A stretch of DNA of 64,000 nucleotides from the NCBI GenBank assembly GCA_015501595.1, contig JADNRX010000095.1, positions 62,001 through 126,000 on the forward strand, in the 5' to 3' direction. Of the stretch, positions 13,644 to 23,685 are shown in pieces. The stretch is from Hymenopellis radicata (taxonomy: Eukaryota; Basidiomycota; Agaricomycetes; Agaricales; Physalacriaceae). The notes beneath the pieces were generated by a model. That model was not told the DNA's origin, ran no database searches, and was given only the letters and a program-made list of their open reading frames with translations. Both the position numbers and the translations under genes were made by a program. The stretch's first letter is position 1; each line of letters starts with the position of its first letter.

Positions 13644-14274
13644 TACTGAATGAGTGATATACATTTGGTACCACTTGTGTGGAGTTTTCGTGGATGTCGG
13701 GGGGGGGGGTGGGGTACCGATTGAGGGCATTGGGATACTGATGATGATTGCTGGCGTGGCAAGGAGGGTCTGAGTCTGCCAGCATCAGCCTCGCGCACTG
13801 ACTCAACCTGCCGACAACTGACATGTTCTGTATGGACGGCTGTGCGTCACTCTCCGGTGGCTTGTCAGTTAAGTTTTGGAGGATCTGTAAAGACTAATCA
13901 AGCTGTTCGTTGGTTTTCACTATCATTACTAATGAACCAGTTGTTACTGTGTGTACTTGACATTGGACTGGAAGACATGTCGTGAACGCGTGCGCGCGTA
14001 GTAGCGTGCAGAAAAAGTTGATTTTATACTCTAGAATACATTCTCATTAGACTCTCAGCGAGTAGAAAGCAAACGAGGTGAAACAAGAACGTCTGATTTT
14101 CTTTTTTTTTTCCTTTTTTTGGAGATACCGTATTGTCGGACAACCGCATACGTAACTAAGATGATAACAATCTATGTGGAAAGAGATCAGTGCAACCGAC
14201 ATCTGTGGCGCGTCCTTGTTGATTGTCCAGACTGCCACGAAGTCCAGAAGACGCAGTTTATTGCTCTACAGCTC
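13644..14274. other. Intergenic region between convergent UGGT and CIA2
   Basis: This holds the 3' ends of two genes that face each other. It contains a run of nine G near 13700 and T-rich tracts near 14100. I see no gene or RNA in it. Confidence 0.5.
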
Positions 14275-14932
14275 TCAGGTACCTCGTTTATAGGCATTTT
14301 CGAGCATGGACTCCAGCGTTCTCATGAGCATCGGCGATTCACATGCGGCTGCAACACGTTCTTTATCGTTCAGCTGTTTGCATACTGGTGTACCCAAGTC
14401 AGTCTTGGAAGCAGCGATGATGATCAGCGCTTACGTGCATCTGCACTTATGTAGCTACCTTCTTGCACCGTGAAGGTGACACGAAAGGCAGGAGGCAGGG
14501 AACGCATAAGCCGCACTCCGATTGCAAGACCTAACGGAAATCAGAGACTAAGGGTACTCATGGGGAGGCTTACTTACCAATGAGAGATGCGGAGGAACAA
14601 TGCGGTTGTGTGGGACGAATCTCAACGGTCACATTTCTGCCGCGGATGTAGACACGGTCCAAAGATACAACTTGAAGGTCCTCTAAAGAGCTGAGTGGAA
14701 ACTCGGGATCCGAGATAGAGCGAATCAAGTCTGACATATTTTCATAATGCATCTAGGGAGCACTAGAGTAGACCCTACCAAAAACCTCCTGGGAGTCGAT
14801 GGGACTATCTTCTTCCTCAGCATCATTTGCGTCATCACTCCAGAGGGAGACATACTCAGGTTGACGGAAGGAAGATTTTGGTACCTCAAAAATAGTCGGA
14901 TTTGGATTATCCAGAGGGCGAGCAGCCACCAT
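14275..14932 (-). CDS. CIA2: Cytosolic Fe-S assembly factor CIA2 (MIP18 family)
   Basis: Member of the CIA targeting complex that delivers iron-sulfur clusters to cytosolic and nuclear apoproteins such as DNA polymerases and helicases. I chose ATG 14932, giving MVAARPLDNPNPTIFE; the frame stays open to an earlier ATG at 15040, but that extension is not family-like. Four exons join in phase. The first junction uses a 48-nt intron and gives SQEVFDLIRSISDPEFPLS, the MIP18 signature; later exons give RPTQPHCSSASLIGL with the conserved PHCS cysteine, then RLMRSLPPAFRV and the strongly conserved KQLNDKERVAAA. The stop is at 14275. The domain is complete (DUF59 fold) and no frame break remains once the introns are placed. 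Recognition rests on these motifs. Confidence 0.9.
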
Positions 14933-15289
14933 GATGATAGTTCCGAACAAAGAGCATCGCAATGCCAAACGGCGATCACCGGCCCTAAATACGATTGAAC
15001 GATCGTTGCACTGGGTTGTCACGAAAAGCGCTTTCGCCATGGCCTTGGCTCGGGAAGCGTAGAAGCGAAAGGAAAAGAATGCAGAGACCAAGTGGAGCGA
15101 ACATTAATGACACAGCTAAGGAATCGTCCTGCAATCAACCGAGAATCACGAATTACAGGTGTAATACAAGCTACAGATTACACCGCTTCCAACAGCTATC
15201 CTATAAGAGCCTCAGAGTGCTCTGGTCACCCGTAGAAGACACCTGAGGGTGTTGTTTCATATACTCTTCGCGAAGGCAAGCGATTCGGG
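14933..15289. other. Spacer between HNH gene and CIA2
   Basis: Promoter-side spacer of CIA2. An open frame runs through its lower part in phase with CIA2 (to the ATG at 15040), so a longer CIA2 N-terminus cannot be fully excluded. Nothing else is recognised. Confidence 0.4.
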
Positions 15290-16689
15290 TCATTCCGGGA
15301 TAGACCATGGCATGTTCATACAGAAATGCGGGAGGTTCAATTTTTCCTTTTTAAAGAGTATACATGATGCATCTTCTGGCAAAACAACTGAGTGCTTACC
15401 AGCGTCAACATCAGAAAATATTTCCAGCACCCCGGGGGGAAGAAGGCGTTCACACACCTCCAGCTCATCGGCACTCCGGTGGGTTCCCAACATGTCAAAG
15501 ACCATTGAAGGAACATTGGCCTTATGACGAGACCTCCCCGAAGCGCCGTGACTTCCAGCGCCACTGCCACTTGCACCATCGCCACTTCCAGAGCTGCCAC
15601 CTCCAAAGCTGCCATGTCCAGAACTGCCACATCCAGAGCCACCAGAGTCACCATGCTTCCTCTTCTCTACTCAAGAGGTCAGCATTCAAAGCAGATCAAG
15701 ATGTACGAACATGCTCTTACTTGAGTACCACTCTGGAATGGATTTCCTTGGAATCGGTCCAGTTGTTCGGACTACCATAAACTTGAAAATGGTCCATGCA
15801 AAGCGGATATATAAAATATAGGGGGAGATTCTTGCCGGAATATTGAGTGCGCGGCAATGGTGGTCGAGGCCAGAGGCTGTCGCTGTTTGGGAGGCGAAGT
15901 ATGCGACAAATACCGTTGAGCCATCTGCAGTGGTAACCGGGAACGGAACAAAGAGGCCAGAATCCATGAGATCGTGGGTGTAGGGATTCATGGTAAGCAA
16001 GCACCGGATGTCGTCAATGACACGGTTAACCGAAGCAGGAAGGCTATAACCACTCTTAGTACCGCGTTCCACAATGTCATAGATGTCGGCCTAACAAATG
16101 AAATCAGACCTAGCCTGGCAAACTCAGAAACACTCACCCAGGTCAAGTGCTCTTGAGGGACAGCATGTTGACACTCGATGAGGTCGGGGTTACCGGTGAG
16201 GATGCAGTATCCGTCTGCTTTTTTAGACCAGTCGATGGTGCCGCTGCTAGTACAATCTGGTTCTGGTATCGCTTGTTCGTTGAACACCTTGGCGAGTGTC
16301 CTCCATGGTTCGGGGAGCTGGTCAGGGCCGGCAGGTGGCTCCCAAGCATCAAAGTCACCACATATACCGTAGTCGGCACAAGCCGGGTCGGTAGCATGAA
16401 AGTAATATTTTCCGGCGGGGATGAGGACGTCAGTCTCCGATACTATTCGCTCCGTTTCTGCTCGATCCTGCAACAGGGAGAGGAACCCTTCTGTTTGGGC
16501 GACAATAGCCCCTGCTTGCTGAACCAGCAGCCTTGACATAGCCCTCGACGTGCCGCGCTCAGTCCGACAACCGAAGTGCAGAATTTGGCGTTCGTATTTC
16601 GGATGAAATACAGAAAGACGTTCCACTTCCTCTACTGGTAGCCGCGGACACGGTGGTTTGACGGGTTCGGGGTCTTTCATGCTGGCCAT
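15290..16689 (-). CDS. HNH-endonuclease-domain-like fungal protein
   Basis: The ATG at 16689 starts an N-terminal region of about 170 residues typical of lineage-specific fungal proteins, containing LLPAGK-like and DAWEPP segments. An HNH-like core follows: CILTGNPDLIECQHAVP contains the first Cys and His, and after a short intron near 16090 the second half has ...DDIRCLLTMNPYTHDLMDSGLFVPFP. This layout matches the HNH_2-type domain common in many basidiomycete proteins of unknown role; whether it is an active nuclease is not clear, because the second histidine position is not certain. A 50-nt intron near 15670-15720 leads to a Gly/Ser-rich linker with repeated SGSG units (about 15530-15660), then a C-terminal segment ending WSIPE at 15290. 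The function is unknown; nuclease activity is an inference from the domain. Confidence 0.7.
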
Positions 16690-17566
16690 GGCGGTGGTAG
16701 GAGGAAACGATGACGGCAGAAGGCAGAATGCAACTTGGTCACAGGGCTGTGAGACTTAGACTACGCGTAAACGGCAATGTTGGCGAAAACGGTGCATTGT
16801 GGTGGTCGGCAATGCTCACCAAATTCAAACTCCGACACTGACAGAAACCGTGGTCAGGCATTTTGGGGAGCTGTCCAGCCTCATCCCGCCACTTTTGCAG
16901 AAACTTTGTGTGGGAGTATTTCATGGCATGACATGTCTGATAAAAGTTGTCGTTGTACATTTCTCATTTAATGCCGGGAACCTTGCTATATGCATGTTTA
17001 TAGCCCTCAAACTTGAGATTTCTCTTGTTGATGATACTATTTCGGAAAAGTACAACCACAACTTTTCTCTACAGGTAATTATCCGTCATTTGTGTACCGA
17101 CATCAGGATGCCCGCGTGCTGAGGAAGCATGTACAGCTCAGTACGGTTGTTCTGAGGGCGGATGACCGGTCCGAAACGCCGCAAGTGCTTCCCGGCTGAT
17201 GTTTTTGGTTCTTGGCATGCCCTAGCTTTCTGAATACTACCATATGGTGTTTTCGATATCAGTTTCGCCTTTCGGGGAGGTTACACATGTTGTAGACGAA
17301 GTATTGCGCGACGTGGGAGCAGCGAACAGGGGCTAATTTCCTATTGCGGCAGTACCACTCTGACGATCACGGATTTTTGGCAGAGTTGCCGACCACCATG
17401 CATTGTGCCTTCCTCTTCACGTTCGACGGAGCATGCGTCGAGTGTTGCTTCCTTCTTAGAGAAGTTATAGCTTCGAAAAACGGGATCGAGGAGTTTAGGC
17501 TATTCAACGAGAGGATACTTATACAAGAAAGGAACGAGATCGACCACAGAAACTTACACTGATCAT
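16690..17566. other. Intergenic region between MFS and HNH genes
   Basis: An 877-bp spacer between two minus-strand genes. It should include the HNH gene promoter and the MFS terminator. A 72-codon plus-strand open frame at 17344-17562 has no recognisable features and is probably chance. Confidence 0.4.
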
Positions 17567-20081
17567 TCAGTAAAGATAACGATACCCCCTCCTTTTCATC
17601 ATAGCCTGATCAAACGTAATGCCCTCCAACCGTGCCGCCTCTTCCACACGCTTCCGGTCTACAAGGTCAAGCTGGGCTTTCTCATCGGCATCCAATCGCC
17701 TGTTGGTTCGAACAAGGTCTGTCCGTATACCTGTTTCACTCTGTACAGCTTGCGAACATGCATACAAGCTAAGAAAACGAACCTATCGCAAGCACAGTGC
17801 TGAAAGCCAACGCGCCCAAAGATATGGCCAATGAAGGGTGATAGCTTGGGCCCCAATCGGCTTTCCAAGAATACGATCCCATACTGCAGGGGACAATCGG
17901 CGAGGCAATAACAAAGAGAAGCAGTCTAGAGCTTACAGGTTTCCGATGTTACCTATACCATTCACCAGTCCTATCGCAGCGGCGCGCTTCCTGCAATCCC
18001 GTAAGCACGAAATCCGAATGATACTCTGTTACTCACGATGGAGGTCGAGATATGACGTTGGAAACCCAAACAGCCGTCAACGCGAATCCTACACGCGTCA
18101 GTCAGTATATTACACCAAAGTAGTGATATCAACTAACCGCAATAACCACAAGCCATAAGGAAAAGAGAAATGTAACGAGCTGCGATGGACATCGAGGATA
18201 ACGCGATGATGAACCCGAGTATGACGCCCCACCACCAGCCGGCCATGTGGAAGAAGCGTTCACCAGTACGGTCTATAAATCCGTAGTGTTATGCGTCTAT
18301 CCTGCAACTGGAAAGACAAACGTACCTGCATGCCAAGCACTGAGACAGCACATGATGGAAGAAAATATCCACGGTGGTCTACGCTGATTTCAATAGCAGT
18401 CCAGTGCGTAAATCTAAATGCATACGCGGCCAACAGCAGAGTCACCGTTGTCGAAAATCCGAGTGTCTGGGTCAAGCTGGCGCAATCGGTCAGTCACGTC
18501 GAAGAAACTGTATAGCATCATACACACGTTGGGAAGAAGTTGACAAAAGACAACCCCAAAAGCTGCGACATGTTCATAATCGAAAAGACATACACTCTGT
18601 AATCTGTTAGCGCCAGTTTCAAGCCATACAACGCGCTAAAAACGGTCAGATTGTGTTTCGCGAATGAGCTGAGTCTCCGACTACCTTTCATCTTTATCGT
18701 TCTGATCCGCCTCTCCTGCATCGTCGGCGAGTCTTGCTTGGGCGATATGACGCTCTTCTGGGCTCATCCAACGCGTGTTGTGAGGCTAAGTAGTAGTTTC
18801 GGGGGTTAGAAAACTACTGAAACAAGACATCGATACATACACAGTCAGGCAAAAGCCACCTAATTCCAGTCAGTAAAGCGAATGCAATCGCGAGAAGGTG
18901 ACGTACATGCTCATGAAGCCAAGGCAGATGGTAATCGCGCCCTAAAGCCACCTTAACATCTTCCGAGGACAAACAATAAACAACCGTACTTCAATGAAGA
19001 ACAGCCTACAGCGAAATAATGAGAAGACCAGCATCGCTTGGATAAGATTGAAGACCGACCATCTCCAAGCTCGTATACCCCGCTTGCCTTCCATCCCACT
19101 CAATATGCCAGCAGCCATCAACTACAAAGTGTTTTGAGTCGTACGCCAACAAAGCGACAGAAGACAGAACTTACAGAACCGAAGGCGTTGGAGAGGAGTA
19201 GACCGCTGTACAGTATGGCAGATCGGAAGGCCAATTCCTGATTACTCTTATAATTAGTCGGGAAACATAGGAGTAATAGGGTACCCACCTTCTTCGTATA
19301 CCAGCTGGAAAGTACGAACATGGCTATCGCCAGTGTTAGCACATTGTAGATTGAATGGAGGAAGCGACGGACTCCCTGGATAGAACACCGCCTGTGACAT
19401 GGTTATCAGACGGGTGAAGTAACAACCGTGTCAAACTTACCTCAGGAATGCCTAACATTAATCGGCAGGCTAGAAGACCACGGAAGTTCTGAGTCACCTA
19501 GACATAATGCGGTCAAGGAGTATACCAATGGAAGAAATGAATTGTTACGCCAGTCAGAGAACTGATGAGGCCCCAGCAGACGATGCAGGAGCCAATAAAG
19601 ATTGAAGGACGGCGGATGTAGCTCAAGATCTCGGAGGAAGGTTAGAGTGAGCGTTTAGTACTGTCGGTGCAAGAGTGGTTACCATGTTTGAGGGAATCTG
19701 GGCGGTGCAGTATGTGGCGTAGAGACTGGAGAGAATAATGGAATATTGCAAATCTTAAGTTGGACGCCGTGAGAATGGAGGTCGGGTCGACGAGGAACAC
19801 CCACCAGTAAGCCCAAGGTCTTGCTCGAGGCCCTTCAGTCGAGCGGTCGTTACGGCATTTCGCTGGACAAAACATGGTTAGTTTATTCTCGACTGGCAGG
19901 AAGAGACAGAAGGGACATCAATGTAATTCATGACAAAAATGACGAAGACCGTCGGGAGCAGACGCATGTCCAATTTACGAACTAGCCTTCGTTCGATATG
20001 TTGGGCATTTTCGAGGACATGACCAAGCGCTGGCGGAGCGGTCTCGACGACGACGATTTCTGCTTTTTCGCTGGTAGACAT
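17567..20081 (-). CDS. MFS transporter, Dal5/allantoate-permease-like
   Basis: Twelve-helix major facilitator for a small anionic metabolite, placed in the fungal anion:cation symporter group (Dal5, Tna1 and relatives). ATG 20081 gives a cytosolic tail, then RKLDMRLLPTVFVIFVMNYID, the first helix signature of this group. After two short introns the frame gives RNAVTTARLKGLEQDLGLT and the loop into helices 2-3, then the RLMLGIPEA-like segment. The central cytosolic loop HNTRWMSPEERHIAQARLADD is typical. The C-terminal tail RKRVEEAARLEGITFDQAMMKRRGYRYLY is also family-like and ends at 17567. The gene has more than ten introns of about 45-60 nt. The substrate cannot be read from the sequence; allantoate, nicotinate, pantothenate and other carboxylates are all transported by relatives. 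Confidence 0.85.
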
Positions 20082-20673
20082 GTCTGTGGTAGGAACGGGG
20101 AGCCGCTGAGAGGCTCAGATGTCCTTTATATACTCACTTGAGAACTCGTGATGCTTTCCGGAGAAGGTGCGAACATTACAGCATATGAATAGAACGCTGA
20201 GTGGTAAACTTGGAAGGCTAAATGAGATCCGCTCCCACGCGACTTCGAGATGTCATGACGCGGGAAGTATGCATATGCAGTGGAGAGCACGTTCGCGTCG
20301 GAGTCCTTATTCCTGTAGATATAGAGCTCGGTGAATTAGGCCGAGGTGCAGCATACGCGAGAGCATGTTTCAAGGAATATGAGTAGTTGGACACCTCATT
20401 GGCGCGTACTTACATGACGGGAAGAACTAAAGAGTGCCCAGGTTTTGCCGCTATCACACCGGGCCGATCTGCCGAAGCCTTTGCTAGACGCAAGGACGCT
20501 GGCTGAAATATCGACTGCAACAGTGAAGGGGGAATGAAGATGTTCTGCATCATATTCATCCAGGACTCGCTCTTATCGATGTGCCACTCATCGCGAATCA
20601 ATCGAAGAAGGACGCGTTGACAGGTCGTCACGATGTCAGTGCTTGTTCAAGTTGACCTAGACCATCATCAGAC
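20082..20673. other. Divergent promoter region, MFS and MYND genes
   Basis: The two flanking genes are transcribed away from each other, so this 590-bp stretch should hold both promoters. I see no clear TATA pair or known operator. A minus-strand open frame at 20410-20631 lacks recognisable features. Confidence 0.4.
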
Positions 20674-22861
20674 ATGTCCTCAGCTCAACCAAGCAGCGTG
20701 GAGGGCTCTCCCCAGCTCGCCGCGAATGACCCATATGTGGATAGCTTGATCTCCGACCTCAACTCTCTTGGGCTGTCCCCGAAAGTTTCCGCTAGCGATA
20801 TCCCCAAAGCTGCCAAGGACTATTTGAAATACCATTTCAGTCCCGAATCCCGTGATCCTGGTGTTTCCCCCAGCGATCTCTCGAAGGCCTACATAGGTCT
20901 TGTCCAAAAGCTTCCTCTGAACGACATCGTCGCCCGGGTAGTCCTGCACGCCATCGTGCTACCTCAGACGTGTCCCGAGCCTTCGGCAGACGAAAATGAC
21001 GCGTTCAACCTCTCAGTGCATGCCCTCGAGACGCTCAAGGATCACCTTGACGCCGTGCCCCCCACCTCTCCTGCGTGGACGGAGCCTCTGATCGAGAAGA
21101 TCGTAGACAGAATGATGGCGTTCATTCGGTACTACGTCCGGGAGATCGTGGCCAAAAACCGTACCACAGACTTCCAAGCTGTCGCAGGACACGACTTTCA
21201 CCGCCTCGTAATAATGGTCCTCAACGTGATGTCACAAAAACATCCTCTCATGAAAGAAGATCTAAAGTCTATAGCTAATGCGCAGCGGCTGAAGCTTCGA
21301 AACTTTGTCGCCGACGTGATACCAGCGCTGCTCGTGACATACCAGTCAATAGAGCCTTCCGAGCGCAAAAACTTTGTCGTTATGGCCTTTCACTACATCA
21401 AAACCCTCCAGTTTCTTTCTACACCTAGTGCTTGTCGCGATACGCTAAACACCAACTTTTTCCGTTTCTTCGCACAGTCTCCCACTACCAACGACGCCTT
21501 CGCATCAGCTTTCATCCTCGTCGCCAATTTCTACCGGGATACCATGCTCTCCCTTAACTCCCGGCAGCTCGAAGCTACCAACCTCTCCATCGTGTTCGCG
21601 TACCACTTTCTTGTACCCTTCATCGAAAGGGACTCCTCCTGTGTCGCCCTGCTCAAAGCCGGTTTCTCCAGAACGTCATGCGAGCTGTTCTCCGCCATCC
21701 TCGCAGCAATGCATCTCTATGCTGTTGATGGAGTGCCGGGGCCCAAACAGAAGGGGATCATCATCTCCAGCGGTGATGCACTTTGTAGCATCAGTAGCCG
21801 CCTCTCAGAACGCATGCATCTGGAAGGCCATGTTCGCGTAGAGCTCTTTTACGAGTACGACCACCCATACCAACTCCGGGAATTCGATAGAGCGTTACGT
21901 TCCCTGCCCCAGGAAGCCGCTTTTGGGTCGACGTTTGCAGAGGATCAGCTTGAGTACATGACTATATATGTCAACCTTCTGAAGCCGTATTTGGCCTACC
22001 ATGACATTCTGGAGAAAGCGGCCAAGAGGTTTTTGGGTCAGCCTGAATGTGCTGGAGAATCACCTGTGTGGAAGTCCTTCGTTTCACAGATTGATAGGTT
22101 GGAGAAGGTCCGTATCATCTTCGCAGAGTCGTGGCGCGACGTTTGTCAAGCCCCAAACGTGAGTAATTCCTGCTCGTTCGTGGTTCGGACCCTAATGACT
22201 GATAATTATCCCTCAGTGTCCAAGCGGCGATGGCTTGAAAACGAACGTGTCGCTCTCCCGCTGTTCGGGCTGTCAGATGATTCATTACTGCTCAAGGACC
22301 TGCCAACAACACCACTGGCAAAACGGACACAAGCAACATTGTGCTCTGATTAAGAAAGAGCGATCCAGTACGTTTCATTACCTTCTCGCAACATAGCTTG
22401 AACTTACGCCCTGCTTAGAAACTGGCCGCCTCACAGGCCTCCCCTCACGACACGACATCTACTTCATGAACGGCATAGCGCGTATGACGCTCGCGCGCCA
22501 CCCGCCCTTCTCCCACAACGCCGTACCAGCGGGCTTCGTCCGGCACATGGATTTCACGATGTCCCCGCCAGTGTTGACGCTGAAGAGCCTTAATAATCCA
22601 ATCTACAACGAGAGCACGCGGATAGTCATCGGTGAGGACGAAATGATGAACAGGACGGTGCGGAGCCGGGCGCTATCCTTCATGAGGGAAACGTGGGAAG
22701 TAGGGGTGGTGTATTACAAGAAATTCCCACCTGGAGACTCGTTCAACGAGGAGGCGCTGACGTTTTTGGATTGGACGGTGGCACCGGACGGGAACCTCTT
22801 GTATACCCCGGTGAATTTGGATAGCTTTGATCTATCGAAGATGCTCGGTATAGCTTTGTAG
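20674..22861 (+). CDS. MYND-type zinc-finger protein
   Basis: A protein of about 700 residues that begins at ATG 20674 and has a long, uninterrupted first exon (to about 22158) that is mostly alpha-helical. A 58-nt intron ends near 22216. The second exon supplies the MYND finger: CPSGDGLK, then SRCSGCQMIHYCSRTCQ and HWQNGHKQHC, that is C-x2-C...YCS-x2-CQ-x3-W-x3-H-x3-C. A second intron near 22370-22420 leads to a C-terminal region ending at 22861. MYND fingers usually bind proline-rich partner proteins; here no SET domain is present, so it is not a methyltransferase of the SMYD type. Such MYND proteins of unknown role are numerous in mushroom genomes. No frame break was seen. Confidence 0.88.
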
Positions 22862-22941
22862 AATGCTGCAGACGGAAACAGAGAAGTGGACCTTGGGATC
22901 TCTGTAAATAGAGGCTTACAAACGGCTCTTTCGAATTCGAG

Positions 22942-23481
22942 GTGTCCAGTGCTTGTATCTCTCCGGCGAGCAGGGTTCAGTTCAGCGGGTCCTACAGCCA
23001 CCAGGCGTATTCAGGTTCCATGGACGGGAATGTTCGTGTTTGGGGTATTCGCACGGGAGAGTGCAGGTACACTCTCAGTGGCCATACGTCTTTAATTGTG
23101 TTGCTTGCATTGTCTCCCTCATATCTAGTGTCGGGCGCGGCTGATGCTCTGCGCGTTTGGAATCCCGACACAGGAGCACCTGAGCGTACCCTACGGGTGC
23201 TATAACCTGCTTCCAGCATGACGACTCTAAAGTGTTGAGTGGCTCGGATGGAATTCTAGCTCAAGTTGTGCAATATCAAAGACGGAACAGTGATGCGAGA
23301 TCTCTTGTCCGGAATTACTACTGTCTGGCAAGTTGCGTTTGAGGGTAGATGGTGTGTTGCTGCTACCTATCGCGGTAATGCTTCCTGTATCGACGTCTGG
23401 GACTTTACTGGGGACGATGGGTGGATCAGTGGTGGCACAGAAGTCGAGGCAGAATCGGACACGGAAGACGAGGATGAATAG
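22942..23481 (+). pseudogene. 3' fragment of a CDC4-like F-box/WD40 gene
   Basis: Only the last WD40 blades of a Cdc4-type substrate receptor of the SCF ubiquitin ligase are present. The segment YSGSMDGNVRVW...LSGHTSLIVLLALSPSYLVS is in one frame (to about 23200). AITCFQHDDSKVLSGSDG follows in a second frame (about 23200-23256). RDLLSGITTVWQVAFEGRWCVA and an acidic tail ending at 23481 are in a third frame. Two frameshifts and the missing F-box and earlier blades show a dead fragment. It starts about 80 bp after the stop of the MYND gene. An intact CDC4 should exist elsewhere in the genome. Family assignment rests on the ordered blade motifs. Confidence 0.8.
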
Positions 23482-23685
23482 ATACCTGGATCATCAGCGT
23501 AGCATACTATATAAGTAATCAAAACTACCCCATTTCGAAATAAGACAATGTTCATAGGAGTAATGCCTTCGACTCAGAAGTGATAGTTTGGTTTTATTGA
23601 CGCGAAGTCGCGACCCACGTGCCAGCGCGTACGCGATGGTAACGGCGACTCGGTCACGCTTGGCTTCTTGCTCCCCACCACCATC

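Noticed and set aside
13364..13824. Minus-strand open frames over the 3' end of UGGT
   Set aside because: They overlap the conserved UGGT C-terminus and its KDEL end; no splice or domain support.
14933..15040. Longer CIA2 start at 15040
   Set aside because: The extra 36 residues do not look like the family, whose N-terminus fits the ATG at 14932.
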